DNA of 64,000 nucleotides from an uncultured Ardenticatenia bacterium (GTDB lineage: Bacteria > Chloroflexota > Anaerolineae > 4572-78 > NAK82): contig CAKZLO010000034.1 in NCBI GenBank assembly GCA_937127125.1, positions 329,257 to 393,256 on the forward strand, read 5' to 3'. Every line of letters starts with the position of its first letter. Positions within the stretch are counted from its first letter, which is position 1. A model generated the notes under the pieces. It saw only the letters and a list, made by a program, of their open reading frames with translations. It ran no database searches and had not been told where the DNA came from. A program made the translations under genes and the position numbers. Positions 33,170 to 42,292 of the stretch are shown here, piece after piece.

Positions 33170-35119
33170 ATGCTCAGACATGTTGCCACACGTTTTTGGC
33201 CTCTCTTGATCTTGTTGCTGGCCTTTCTCCTGCGTGTCTATCAGCTGGACTTCCAATCGTTGTGGTGGGATGAAGGCCATTCCATCGCTATGGCCTCCGT
33301 TCCTATCGCTTATATTGCTGTTCAGCCCGGCATGGATGTCCACCCACCTGGCTATTTCGTTCTGCTTCACTTGTGGATGGGCATAGTTGGTGTAAGCGAG
33401 TATGCGCTGCGCTTCCTCTCGGTGCTTTTCAGTGTGTTGACGGTCGCTTTGATGATACGCTTCGCGCGTACCCTTTCATATGCGGCTGCTGTGGGATGCG
33501 GGGTATTCGCTACGTTGCTTCCACTATATGTCGCCTATGCTCAAGAAGTGCGTATGTATTCTATGGTCACCTTCTTGGCATCGATCAGCGGATATGCCCA
33601 GTGGCGCATTCTCTTTCATGCCTCGTCTTGGCGCTGGTGGAGCGTGTACGTGGTGGCGACAGTGGCTGGTTTGTACACTCACTATTTCGGACTGTTCATT
33701 GCTATTTTCCAGGGTATTGTGTGGGTGATATGGATTGTAGCTTGCAAAGAGAACAAGCGTCAGCACCTGGCGCAAGTCTGGTTGGCTGGCTTAGGCATAT
33801 TAGTGCTCTTTGCACCGCAGCTACCTTTGGCCGTAGATCAGACCACGGCATATGCTAACCCCAATCTGCGACCTCCACCGTGGGACAACTTCCTGGTTCA
33901 TTCCTGGCGTGCATACACGTTGGGCCTTAGTATCTACCCAGCATGGAGCTGGTTGGAGGTACTTGCTGCACTACTCACACTGGCTGCAGTGATGCTATCG
34001 GCATCGTGTGGTGGGATAAGGAAGATCCAATGGGCTTATCTGGTAGGTTGGTTCTGCACCCCGCTAGCACTCTATTTTCTGATGTTGCAACGTCGTCCTT
34101 CCTTCGAGCCTCGATATTTGATTGCAATCACTCCTGCCCTGCTCCTGTTGTGGGCAGGTATGATGTCACCGACAAGGGAGAACGTGCGGCAGAAGGCATT
34201 CGTGGAGTGTCTTGTAGTGCCGGGACGGCTGCTGAAGTTTTTGCAAAAAGTAGGGTGTGGGGTCCGCTACGCGATTGCCAGCATACTAGCCATCGTGTTG
34301 GGACTAGGCCTCGTCAGCTACTTTACTAATGCGGCCGCCTTCAAGGATGACAGTGCAGGTGTCGTAGCCTGGCTGGCTGAGAAGACCACCACGCGCGACA
34401 TTGTTTACGTGGACGTGCCCCACCCTTTTCACTATTACGCAGAGCGTGTACCAGCACCGATGCGTTATCTATTTGTAGATGTACACACGGCGGCGGCCAC
34501 CTTAAATACTGAAGCGCGTGGCCGAGACAAGTTGTATTGGGTAACTTGGCACGGGAGTGACACCGATCCACGTGGAGTTATCCCGTTTCTGCTTGATAAG
34601 GCAGCGTCTCGTATCGGAGATAGGGATTTCCGAGGGTATCACGTCACTTGGTGGCAACTACCGCATAATGTTACGTTCAGCTTGCCTGAGGAGTTGACAC
34701 CTGTACGTGCCATATTTGGCGACAGCGTGCTGGTGGATGGTGTGGCGCACGGTGCCGACAGTCGTGTGGGTGAGGCAACGTGGGCGACATTGCACTTTGT
34801 GCTGCTGCGCCAGATGGGTGTAGACTATCGTGCATCGCTGCGTCTGCGCGGCCCGGATGGTAGAATGCTTCCTCCTGTTGACAGGGACATCTTGAACGAT
34901 CGGCATCTGCGCACAGCGGCCTGGCCCATCGAGGATGTGCGCCTCAACCAGGCGATTAATGTGTACACGTTGCCGCTATCTTCTGATGTGACCCCGGGAG
35001 AGTATCAACTAGAGCTGGTGGTCTACGAGGCGGCTACCCTAGTAGCACTGCCGGTCGCCGGTGTGCCCAGCGTGGATGGGATCTCAGCTCCGCTGGGGAT
35101 TGTCCATGTTATACGTTAG
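33170..35119 (+). CDS. GT-C-type membrane glycosyltransferase (ArnT/PMT-like)
   Basis: 649 residues. About 10-11 membrane helices to residue 400 and an extracytoplasmic C-terminal domain. LRVYQLDFQSLWWDEGHSI contains the Asp-Glu pair in the first extracytoplasmic loop that is typical of GT39/GT83-like enzymes, which transfer sugars from lipid carriers outside the membrane. VHPPGYFVLLHLWM is another family-like motif. ATG 33170 is preferred over TTG 33167; GCGGGAG lies about 6 bases upstream. Sugar and acceptor unknown. Confidence 0.8.
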   Translation: MLRHVATRFWPLLILLLAFLLRVYQLDFQSLWWDEGHSIAMASVPIAYIAVQPGMDVHPPGYFVLLHLWMGIVGVSEYALRFLSVLFSVLTVALMIRFARTLSYAAAVGCGVFATLLPLYVAYAQEVRMYSMVTFLASISGYAQWRILFHASSWRWWSVYVVATVAGLYTHYFGLFIAIFQGIVWVIWIVACKENKRQHLAQVWLAGLGILVLFAPQLPLAVDQTTAYANPNLRPPPWDNFLVHSWRAYTLGLSIYPAWSWLEVLAALLTLAAVMLSASCGGIRKIQWAYLVGWFCTPLALYFLMLQRRPSFEPRYLIAITPALLLLWAGMMSPTRENVRQKAFVECLVVPGRLLKFLQKVGCGVRYAIASILAIVLGLGLVSYFTNAAAFKDDSAGVVAWLAEKTTTRDIVYVDVPHPFHYYAERVPAPMRYLFVDVHTAAATLNTEARGRDKLYWVTWHGSDTDPRGVIPFLLDKAASRIGDRDFRGYHVTWWQLPHNVTFSLPEELTPVRAIFGDSVLVDGVAHGADSRVGEATWATLHFVLLRQMGVDYRASLRLRGPDGRMLPPVDRDILNDRHLRTAAWPIEDVRLNQAINVYTLPLSSDVTPGEYQLELVVYEAATLVALPVAGVPSVDGISAPLGIVHVIR

Positions 35120-35125
35120 TCCATG

Positions 35126-35183
35126 TCGTGACAAAATTCACAAATATGACCTACATGACGCCAATTTGTGACTTTTGTCACTA
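35126..35183 (+). promoter_or_regulatory. Paired Rex/CRP-like palindromes at the start of the redox island
   Basis: Site 1, 35126-35143, reads TCGTGACAAAATTCACAA and fits the Rex consensus TTGTGAAN4TTCACAA at 12 of 14 specified positions. Site 2, 35166-35183, reads TTGTGACTTTTGTCACTA and contains a perfect GTGAC/GTCAC palindrome. Their centres are 40 bases apart, four helical turns, and the two are near-exact inverted copies of each other. Both could also be read as TGTGA-N6-TCACA sites of a CRP/FNR protein. A -10-like TATGAT follows at 35200. Confidence 0.65.
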
Positions 35184-35238
35184 TCGGATCTGTGCGGAAT
35201 ATGATAAACTCAATCGTGAAAGGCAGTGATGGCCGGCA

Positions 35239-36261
35239 ATGACAGAGGGACGAGCAGGTGAGACCTTGCTACAGGTAGAACGGGGCATCACCGATGAGAC
35301 CGTCGGGCACATCACGCGTGTCGAGGAGCTCTTTTACGAGCTCAGAATCGAAGACACGATGACGCGTGATCCCAAGGTGGTGACGCCGGATGTACCAATG
35401 CGTGCTGTGCTTGAACTTTTTCGTCAGGCGCGCATTTCAGGGGCACCTGTGGTCGTTCAGGGAGAGCTGGTTGGTATCATCAGTATTGAAGATCTCATCC
35501 GTGCTCTGGTGAAGGGCGATCTGGACGTGCCGCTCAAGGAATATATGACTAGCAAAGTGATCACCGTACAGGCACAGAGTCCAGTGATTGAGGCGCTGAA
35601 GACCTTTGCCCAGACCCGGGTCGGTCGTCTGCCAGTGGTGGATGAAAACGGACGCTTAGTGGGCATTATTACCAAAGGAGATATCACGCGTGGCGTGCTG
35701 AAAGCGTTGCAGCGCGACATCCAGTTAGAAGAGCTTAAGCGCTATCGTGCCAGCCACTTGTTTGAGGACATCGTCTCGGATCGTACCAGCTTGGTGCTGC
35801 GCTATTACATCAAGCCGCGTGACTTTACTCACGGTGGACAGGCTTCTCACCACATCAAGCGCGCGTTGCTACGCCTGGGCGCTTCGCCCCAAGTCGCGCG
35901 TCGCTGTGGTATTGCGGCTTATGAAGCGGAGATGAACCTGATCATTCATACTACTAACGGTGGTGTGATACGGGTAGGTATCGAGCCCTCTGATATCTTG
36001 ATTGAAACGTTCGACGATGGGCCTGGCATCCCGGACATTCAATTGGCAATGACGCCTGGTTACTCCACTGCGCCCGAGGAGGTGCGGGAGATGGGCTTTG
36101 GCGCTGGCATGGGGTTGAAGAACATTGAGCGCTGCGCAGATAGCATGCAACTTGAATCAATCCCTGGTAAAGGCACCCATCTAACCGTGCGTATTTACCT
36201 GCACCCTCAAGATGGACAGGTACGGGAACACAAATCTGAAGGAGGGACGCGAATCGCATGA
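35239..36261 (+). CDS. CBS-domain pair fused to GHKL (anti-sigma-like) ATPase
   Basis: 340 residues. Two CBS motifs at about 36-155 (MTRDPKVVTPDVPMRAVLEL, then MTSKVITVQAQSPVIEALK), which usually bind adenine nucleotides, and an RsbW/SpoIIAB-like ATPase at about 200-330 with EAEMNLIIHT, DDGPGIPD and GFGAGMGLKNIERCAD. The same type of gene is known next to bifurcating hydrogenase operons of Clostridia. It may read energy state and control the activity of partner proteins. ATGA overlap with the next gene shows tight coupling. Confidence 0.85.
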   Translation: MTEGRAGETLLQVERGITDETVGHITRVEELFYELRIEDTMTRDPKVVTPDVPMRAVLELFRQARISGAPVVVQGELVGIISIEDLIRALVKGDLDVPLKEYMTSKVITVQAQSPVIEALKTFAQTRVGRLPVVDENGRLVGIITKGDITRGVLKALQRDIQLEELKRYRASHLFEDIVSDRTSLVLRYYIKPRDFTHGGQASHHIKRALLRLGASPQVARRCGIAAYEAEMNLIIHTTNGGVIRVGIEPSDILIETFDDGPGIPDIQLAMTPGYSTAPEEVREMGFGAGMGLKNIERCADSMQLESIPGKGTHLTVRIYLHPQDGQVREHKSEGGTRIA

Positions 36262-36602
36262 CGCTCCAGGAAATCGTCGCTGAGCTAAACCTGATGTGCC
36301 TGACCAATCCATGTGACTTCAGCGCTATTGAGGTCAAGAGTGGATATGCCTCAGATTTGCTGAGCTGCGTAATGGCAGGCGCGCGCCATCACGGTGTGTG
36401 GATCACCCTGCAATCTCATAGCAATGTTGTAGCAGTGGCAGCGTTACTTGAGCTGAGCGCCGTAATTATCACTGAAGGCGCTCGACCCAGTCAGGACGCG
36501 ATTGACAAGGCCAATGAAGAGCGGGTGAACCTATTCCTCACTGACAAGTCCACCTTCTGGGTGGTGGGCAAGCTATGGGAAATGGGGGTACGGGACAGCT
36601 GA
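36258..36602 (+). CDS. DRTGG-domain protein (first copy)
   Basis: 114 residues, a free-standing DRTGG-like domain as found beside CBS proteins and in phosphotransacetylase N-terminal regions: EVKSGYASDLLSCVMAGARH, then AVIITEGARPSQDAIDKA. Its role is not known; in hydrogenase clusters it always accompanies GHKL and PHP genes. Overlaps the previous gene by ATGA. A paralogue lies at 54607-54969. Confidence 0.8.
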   Translation: MTLQEIVAELNLMCLTNPCDFSAIEVKSGYASDLLSCVMAGARHHGVWITLQSHSNVVAVAALLELSAVIITEGARPSQDAIDKANEERVNLFLTDKSTFWVVGKLWEMGVRDS

Positions 36603-36603
36603 A

Positions 36604-37416
36604 GTGCAGATCTATATTGCTGAGCTGCACGTGCACACGGTGCTTTCACCTTGCGCGGAGGCGGAAATGATCCCACCGCTAATAGTGCGCACCGCGCTTG
36701 AGCGCGGGATCAATTTACTGGCTATCACGGATCACAATGCCAGCGCCAACGTAGAGGCAGTGAGCAAGGCAGCACGAGGAAGTGCACTGACCGTGCTACC
36801 TGGCATGGAGGTCCAAACGCGGGAGGAAATCCATATGCTGTGCCTGTTCGATACCCTAGAGCAGTTGAGCGCTTGGCAGCAGCAGGTAGACAAACATCTG
36901 CCCAAGATGGAGAATAACCCAGGATTATTTGGGGAGCAATTCGTGGTGGATGAAACGGGTGAATTCATACGGCGGGAGACCCAGTTGCTGCTTGCCTCTA
37001 CGCGCATGACATTGGAGGAGGCTGCTGCGTGGGTCGACGCTCTGGGAGGCTTGGCGATTCCAGCACATATTGACCGTAAGGCATTTAGCTTGATCGCCAA
37101 CCTGGGGTTGGTGCCCGAGGGTGCCCCTTTTGCTGCGCTGGAGATCACTCGACATACCACGCCGGCGCAAGTACGGCGGCAGTTTCCCCAGATTGGGGAT
37201 TGGCCGCTGGTGCAAAGCGGCGATGCACACCGGTTGGACGAGATTACAGGTCCCTTGGTGTTGACGATGGAGGCACCCACAGTGGCGGAGTTGCGCCTGG
37301 CGCTGCGCAATTGTGCGGGTCGTTCTGCCTGGCTGCGCCAGGATGTGATCTCGGATGAGTATCAAGAGGGCTCTTTTCCCTTTTCTCCCTTTCAACAAGG
37401 GGAGAGCAAAAGATGA
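36604..37416 (+). CDS. PHP-domain phosphoesterase-like protein
   Basis: 270 residues. PHP fold: metal ligands in ELHVHTVLSPC (H9, H11) and ITDHNASANVEAV, later AHIDRKAFS and SGDAHRLDEITG. Members hydrolyse phosphoesters with two or three metal ions; the substrate of this subgroup is unknown. The GTG start is one base after the previous stop. It ends the regulatory trio that opens the island. Confidence 0.85.
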   Translation: MQIYIAELHVHTVLSPCAEAEMIPPLIVRTALERGINLLAITDHNASANVEAVSKAARGSALTVLPGMEVQTREEIHMLCLFDTLEQLSAWQQQVDKHLPKMENNPGLFGEQFVVDETGEFIRRETQLLLASTRMTLEEAAAWVDALGGLAIPAHIDRKAFSLIANLGLVPEGAPFAALEITRHTTPAQVRRQFPQIGDWPLVQSGDAHRLDEITGPLVLTMEAPTVAELRLALRNCAGRSAWLRQDVISDEYQEGSFPFSPFQQGESKR

Positions 37417-37480
37417 AGATCGATCCAGCACTGTAGTAGCTGTCTTACAGGTATGATCTCTTATTTGACTTACAGGGATA

Positions 37481-37498
37481 ACGTGATAAAATTCACAG
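37481..37498 (+). promoter_or_regulatory. Rex/CRP-like palindrome before the first nuoE operon
   Basis: ACGTGATAAAATTCACAG, core GTGA-N6-TCAC. It covers the probable -10 (TAAAAT at 37487) of a promoter whose -35 would be TTGACT at 37465-37470, which suggests repression. Confidence 0.6.
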
Positions 37499-37535
37499 AT
37501 TAGTGCTCACACTTCCTTCTACGACGGAGGCCTTG

Positions 37536-38051
37536 ATGGCAGATACGCTTCAGAACATCCCGGCTAATGATCCGCTTGCAATCCCCGAGCAGAGAGCGCT
37601 CATTGACCAGATCTTAGAAGAGAATCGCCACGTGCCTGGTGCGGTTATGGTGGTCCTTAATGAACTCCAGAGCCAGATTGGCTATATTTCAGATGCTATG
37701 CAGGCATATGTGGCGCAAAGGCTGCGCATTCCGCTGACTCATGTGCGCGGTGTCGTGTCGTTTTATTCATTCTTCACCACCACTCCTCGTGGTCGCCATA
37801 CGATCAAGTTCTGCATGGGCACGGCGTGTTATGTTGGCGGTGCGCCAGCATTGATCAGCAAGGCACAGGAAGAGCTGGGCATTGAGGTTGGCCAGACTAC
37901 TCCGGATGGACAGATTACATTGGAGGTGTGCCGTTGCATTGGGGCATGTAGTCAGGCGCCTGCTGTGACGGTAGACAGAGATGTTTATGGGCGTGTGCAG
38001 CCTAACACACTGCCCACCATCTTGAACAAGTATCGTAAGAGCAACAAGTGA
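37536..38051 (+). CDS. NuoE/HydC-like [2Fe-2S] subunit (module 1)
   Basis: 171 residues with a helical N-terminal part and a thioredoxin-like ferredoxin domain with four Cys, FCMGTACY and CRCIGACS. It would relay electrons to or from the NuoF-type flavoprotein of its module. ATG 37536 has GGAGG 5 bases upstream; the GTG 37503 extension is unlikely. It is first in a series followed by a GHKL ATPase, a 2Fe-2S protein and the NuoF-GltD fusion. The motif GVVSFYSFFTTTPRGRH is typical of bifurcating-hydrogenase-type NuoE. Confidence 0.92.
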   Translation: MADTLQNIPANDPLAIPEQRALIDQILEENRHVPGAVMVVLNELQSQIGYISDAMQAYVAQRLRIPLTHVRGVVSFYSFFTTTPRGRHTIKFCMGTACYVGGAPALISKAQEELGIEVGQTTPDGQITLEVCRCIGACSQAPAVTVDRDVYGRVQPNTLPTILNKYRKSNK

Positions 38052-38111
38052 TCTCATGTAGGGGTAGGTGTATTCGGGAACGGGATCGTTGCGAGAAATT
38101 GGTGGGAGATT

Positions 38112-38669
38112 GTGAAGGAGCTCGCGTTGCACATACTGGACATCGTTGAGAATAGCGTGGCAGCGGGCGCGACGCACGTCGACATCACTGTGTGTGAGGA
38201 CAGCTTCAATGATGCACTCACCATCGTGGTGCAAGACAATGGCAGGGGAATGGATCAGGAGCTGCTGGCGCGTGTGACTGACCCTTTCGTCACCACACGC
38301 ACTACACGCAAGGTGGGATTGGGCATCCCTTTGCTCAAGGCAGCTGCTGAAGCCTGCAATGGATATCTGCGCATCGACTCGAGCCTTGGTCAGGGCACCC
38401 GCCTGGAGGTCAAGTTTCAGCGCAGCCACATTGATCGTATGCCGCTGGGCGATTTGGCGGGTACAGTTCTCACCCTGCTGGTCGCTTTCCCGGAGGTACG
38501 TTGGGTGTTCCGTCATGTCGTTGATGGACGTGAGTTCCACTTCGACAGCGAGCCTATTGTCAAGGAGCTGCAAGGTGTCCCGCTCACCGAACCCACTGTA
38601 CTCGGCTTCGTCAAACGGCTGTTGCACGAAGGAATTGCGGGTGTGCAGCGAAGCTCGGAACGGTTATAA
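38112..38669 (+). CDS. GHKL ATPase-domain protein
   Basis: 185 residues. A histidine-kinase-like ATPase domain with N box ILDIVENSVAAGATHV, DNGRGMD and KVGLGIPLLKAAAEACNG, but without any phospho-acceptor His domain. Short proteins of this kind are a regular companion of bifurcating hydrogenase gene sets in Clostridia and Thermotogae. Role unknown; a regulatory switch or an assembly ATPase is possible. GTG start with GGGAG four bases upstream. Confidence 0.85.
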   Translation: MKELALHILDIVENSVAAGATHVDITVCEDSFNDALTIVVQDNGRGMDQELLARVTDPFVTTRTTRKVGLGIPLLKAAAEACNGYLRIDSSLGQGTRLEVKFQRSHIDRMPLGDLAGTVLTLLVAFPEVRWVFRHVVDGREFHFDSEPIVKELQGVPLTEPTVLGFVKRLLHEGIAGVQRSSERL

Positions 38670-38680
38670 CTAGTTTGAGA

Positions 38681-38695
38681 TGTGCGGAATATAAT
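38681..38695 (+). promoter_or_regulatory. Repeated promoter element TGTGCGGAATATAAT
   Basis: The same 15-base block occurs with one change (TATGAT) at 35191-35205. Its end is a -10 box; no -35 is found at the usual distance in either case, so an activator or alternative sigma factor may recognise the upstream part. Confidence 0.4.
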
Positions 38696-38726
38696 TGCTG
38701 GAAAGTAACCTTAGGAGGAAACAACA

Positions 38727-39095
38727 ATGTCACAAATAAAGTCTTTGGAAGAGCTCAGGCGCCTTAGGGAAGAGGCGTTGCAAAAGCGCCAGGCGCGCAC
38801 AGTTGAAGGTCACGCCCGAATCGTGGTGGGTATGGGCACGTGTGGGATTGCCGCTGGCGCTCGTGACACGATGAAAGCAATCCTGGAGTTCATTGGGAAA
38901 GAAAATCTGAGCGGCGTGGTGGTAACTCAGACAGGCTGCATTGGTCTGTGCGAGTGGGAGCCCATCGTAGAGGTAACGGTAGGTGGCGGACCCAAGGTCA
39001 CCTACGGTAAGGTAGATGCGGAAAAAGCACGCCGTATTATGAAGGAACATGTGATGAACTCGCGCATCGTCGAGGAGTATGTCATACCAGCGTAA
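38727..39095 (+). CDS. Thioredoxin-like [2Fe-2S] ferredoxin
   Basis: 122 residues. After a charged N-terminal helix, a thioredoxin-fold ferredoxin: IVVGMGTCGIAAGARD and TQTGCIGLCEWEPIVEV. Three Cys of the usual four are in view (TC, GC, LC), with the first pair changed to C-G-I-A-A-G, as in related proteins of hydrogenase clusters. Strong AGGAGG upstream. Expected partner: the NuoF-GltD fusion behind it. Confidence 0.85.
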   Translation: MSQIKSLEELRRLREEALQKRQARTVEGHARIVVGMGTCGIAAGARDTMKAILEFIGKENLSGVVVTQTGCIGLCEWEPIVEVTVGGGPKVTYGKVDAEKARRIMKEHVMNSRIVEEYVIPA

Positions 39096-39129
39096 TAGTA
39101 ACATTGGGGTGAGGCTTGGACAGAGTCCT

Positions 39130-42100
39130 ATGAAATACTATCGCTCTCACGTCTTAGTGTGTATGGACCCCGACTGCCAGGCCAAGGGAGCACGCGAGCT
39201 AATCGAAGTGCTGTCCGAGGAACTGGCGCGTCGTGGATTGAGCGGCGAGGTGCGCATTCTGCAGACGCCGCGATTGGGTCGTTGCACTGACGGCCCGGAA
39301 CTTATGGTATATCCCGAGGCGGTGCATTATTGCGGCATCCGCATCGACGACATACCCCATCTGGTGGAGGAGCACTTCCTCAAGGGGCGCGTAGTGGGAC
39401 GCCTTTTGGCACCCGTGCGTGAGCAGATGGACGAGGAACTGGCGCCTCCCAAGCCCAAGGAAGTGCGTGTGGTACTGCGCAACTGCGGTGTGATCGATCC
39501 GGAAAACATCGAGGACTATCTAGCCGAAGACGGCTATCAGGCACTGGGCAAGGTATTGTCCGAGATGACCCCGGAGCAGGTGATCGACGTGATTGCGCGC
39601 TCCGGGTTGCGCGGACGTGGTGGTGCTGGTTTTCCAACTGCCAAGAAGTGGGAGTTCGCCCGTAAGGCCCCGGGTGATAAGAAATACGTGGTATGTAACG
39701 CAGATGAAGGGGACCCCGGTGCCTTCATGAACCGGCGTGTTCTAGAAGGCGACCCTCATGCTGTGTTGGAAGGCATGATCATTGCCGCCTACGCAATCGG
39801 TGCAAGTCAGGGGTACATTTATTGTCGCGCTGAATATCCGGTAGCTGTGCGCACACTGAACATTGCCATTAGGCAGGCCCGTGAGTTAGGACTACTTGGG
39901 GAGAATATCCTGGGCAGTGGATTCTCTTTCGATTTGGAAGTGCGGATGGGGGCTGGTGCTTTCGTGTGCGGTGAGGAAACGGCGTTGATGGCCTCCATTG
40001 AGGGTAAGCGGGGTGAGCCGCGTCCACGTCCTCCGTTTCCGGCTGTCAAGGGACTTTGGGGTTGCCCTACAAACATTAACAATGTGGAGACCTATGCCAA
40101 CGTGCCTCAAATCATTCTGCGCGGGCCCGAGTGGTTCGCCAGCATGGGCACTGAGCGCAGCAAAGGTACCAAGACCTTTGCCATTGCGGGTGATGTCAAA
40201 AACACTGGACTGATTGAGGTGCCGCTAGGCATCACGCTGCGCGAGGTCATCTACGAAGTAGGTGGTGGCATCAAGGACGGCAAGCGCTTCAAGGCGGTAC
40301 AGACTGGCGGTCCGATGGGTGGCTGTCTGCCAGCAGAGTACCTTGACATGGAAGTGGACTACGAGTCTTTGGCCGCGGCGGGCTCAATTATGGGCTCGGG
40401 CGGCATGATCGTGATGGACGAAGATACCTGTATGGTCGACATTGCACGCTTCTTCATGGAGTTCACCCAGGAAGAGAGCTGCGGCAAGTGTGTTCCCTGT
40501 CGTGCCGGAACGCGTCGCATTCTGGAGATCTTGCAGCGCATCTGCGCGGGCAAGGGCAGGGAGGATGATATCGATACACTGCGCATGCTATGCCGCCAGA
40601 TTAAGTCGACCAGCTTGTGTGGTCTCGGACAAGGCGCCCCGAATCCTGTCGAGAGTACGCTCAAGCACTTCTTGCATGAGTATGAAGCGCACATCTACGA
40701 CCGGCATTGTCCGGCAGGTGTCTGCCAGGACTTGGTGCGTGCTCCGTGTGTTAATGCCTGTCCGGCAGGAGTGGACAGCCCGGCATATTTAGCACTGGTT
40801 AGTCAAGGGCGTTATGCAGAAGGACTAGCCGTTCACCGTGACGCGAATCCGTTTGCCCTTATATGCGGTCGTGTCTGTCCAGCGTTCTGCGAGCGGAAGT
40901 GTCGCCGTGGAAAGCTGGATGAGCCGATTGCTATCCGATTGGTAAAGCGCTTTATGGCTGATCACGAGTATTCTGTGCCGTGGACGCCAGAGCGGTTGGC
41001 GCCTTCCAAAGAGCAAAGGGTGGCTGTCATAGGTGCTGGGCCGGCTGGTCTGACTGCGGCGTTGCGCCTGGCGCAGCAAGGTTACCAGGTTACCGTGTTC
41101 GAGAAGATGCCACGGCCGGGGGGCATGATGACCTATGGCATCCCAGCCTATCGGTTGCCACGCGAACCCCTGTTTGCCGAGATCGAACATATCAAGCGCG
41201 CTGGCGTGGAGATTCGCTGTAATCAGGAGCTGGGGAAAGACTTCACCATTGGTAGCCTGAAAGAGCAGGGGTACGATGCGATCATTCTGGCGTTGGGAGC
41301 GCACAAGAGCCGTCGTCTAGGTATCCCCGGCGACGATTTGCCAGGAGTGTATCCAGGTGTGCAGTTCCTGCGCGACATAGCCTGTGACAATCCACCTGAT
41401 ATGAAACAAAAGCGTGTGGTTATCGTCGGAGGCGGTGACGTTGCCATCGACTCGGCGCGTTCTGCTTGGCGGTTGGGTGCTGCGGAGGTGCACGTGCTTT
41501 ATCGGCGCGAGGAGAGCGACATGCCAGCTCACCGCGAGGAGATCGAGGCTGCCAAGGATGAGGGGATCCGCTTCCACTTCTTGGTGAATCCAGTGGCCGT
41601 CCTGGGACACGATCGAGTCGAGGGAGTGCGTGTACAACGTCAGCGCCAGGCGGAATACGACAATACTGGCCGGCGCATCGTGCGTCCTATCGTTGGTTCG
41701 GAGTTTGATCTGGCGTGCGATGTGGTGATTCCGGCAATCGGACAGACCACTGATTTCGATTGGTTGAAGGGCGACACAATTGAGACGGATCGGCTGAGTA
41801 CCATTAAGGTTGGTAGCGCGATGGAGACCTCGTGTGAAGGGGTCTTTGCGGCTGGTGATGCGGTGAGTGGTCCGCTGACCGTCATTCATGCAGTTGCGCA
41901 GGGGAACAAGGTGGCGCTGGCTGTGGACAATTGGCTGCGCACAGGTAAATTGGAGCGTGTGGTATACGAGCCCAAGCGACACGACTATCCACGGTACGTC
42001 AGAGTGGAGGACTATGCCCATGCGCGACGACCGGTTCCACGGGTGCTGCCTCCCGAGCGGCGTATTGGTCGTGGGTTCGCCGAGGTAGAACTAGGTTTGG

Positions 42101-42219
42101 ACGAGTTCATGGCACAGGAGGAAGCTAAGCGTTGTCTACGTTGCGATCTGGAATGGATGCAGCGCGTGGGGTTGCCTATCCCTGAGTCTGAGGCAGAGTT
42201 AGAGCCTCAGCCGGCATAA
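39130..42219 (+). CDS. NuoF-GltD fusion flavoprotein (transhydrogenase-like)
   Basis: 1029 residues. Part 1 (1-95): thioredoxin-like ferredoxin fold with irregular Cys (C11, C16 and two later ones), so its cluster is doubtful. Part 2 (about 105-540): NuoF with NADH site RGRGGAGFPTAKKWEF, FMN site NADEGDPGAFMNRRVLEGDP, GAGAFVCGEETALMAS and the N3-type [4Fe-4S] motif ESCGKCVPCRAGTRR with SLCGLGQ. Part 3 (about 545-1000): GltD/NfnB-like module with CPAGVDSPAYL and CGRVCPAFCERKCRRG clusters, FAD site VAVIGAGPAGLTAAL and NADPH site VVIVGGGDVAIDSAR with RREESDMP. The protein thus has one NAD(H)-type and one NADP(H)-type site in a chain. It resembles Sporomusa-type Nfn, with two subunits merged. ATG 39130 fits the fold; ATG 39079 overlaps the previous gene. 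Confidence 0.9.
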   Translation: MKYYRSHVLVCMDPDCQAKGARELIEVLSEELARRGLSGEVRILQTPRLGRCTDGPELMVYPEAVHYCGIRIDDIPHLVEEHFLKGRVVGRLLAPVREQMDEELAPPKPKEVRVVLRNCGVIDPENIEDYLAEDGYQALGKVLSEMTPEQVIDVIARSGLRGRGGAGFPTAKKWEFARKAPGDKKYVVCNADEGDPGAFMNRRVLEGDPHAVLEGMIIAAYAIGASQGYIYCRAEYPVAVRTLNIAIRQARELGLLGENILGSGFSFDLEVRMGAGAFVCGEETALMASIEGKRGEPRPRPPFPAVKGLWGCPTNINNVETYANVPQIILRGPEWFASMGTERSKGTKTFAIAGDVKNTGLIEVPLGITLREVIYEVGGGIKDGKRFKAVQTGGPMGGCLPAEYLDMEVDYESLAAAGSIMGSGGMIVMDEDTCMVDIARFFMEFTQEESCGKCVPCRAGTRRILEILQRICAGKGREDDIDTLRMLCRQIKSTSLCGLGQGAPNPVESTLKHFLHEYEAHIYDRHCPAGVCQDLVRAPCVNACPAGVDSPAYLALVSQGRYAEGLAVHRDANPFALICGRVCPAFCERKCRRGKLDEPIAIRLVKRFMADHEYSVPWTPERLAPSKEQRVAVIGAGPAGLTAALRLAQQGYQVTVFEKMPRPGGMMTYGIPAYRLPREPLFAEIEHIKRAGVEIRCNQELGKDFTIGSLKEQGYDAIILALGAHKSRRLGIPGDDLPGVYPGVQFLRDIACDNPPDMKQKRVVIVGGGDVAIDSARSAWRLGAAEVHVLYRREESDMPAHREEIEAAKDEGIRFHFLVNPVAVLGHDRVEGVRVQRQRQAEYDNTGRRIVRPIVGSEFDLACDVVIPAIGQTTDFDWLKGDTIETDRLSTIKVGSAMETSCEGVFAAGDAVSGPLTVIHAVAQGNKVALAVDNWLRTGKLERVVYEPKRHDYPRYVRVEDYAHARRPVPRVLPPERRIGRGFAEVELGLDEFMAQEEAKRCLRCDLEWMQRVGLPIPESEAELEPQPA

Positions 42220-42292
42220 GGGAAGTAGCGCTTGAGAAATCTATGTGTAGAATCTGGACCGACTTCCAAGGATTCCATCGGGGAGGATAAGC

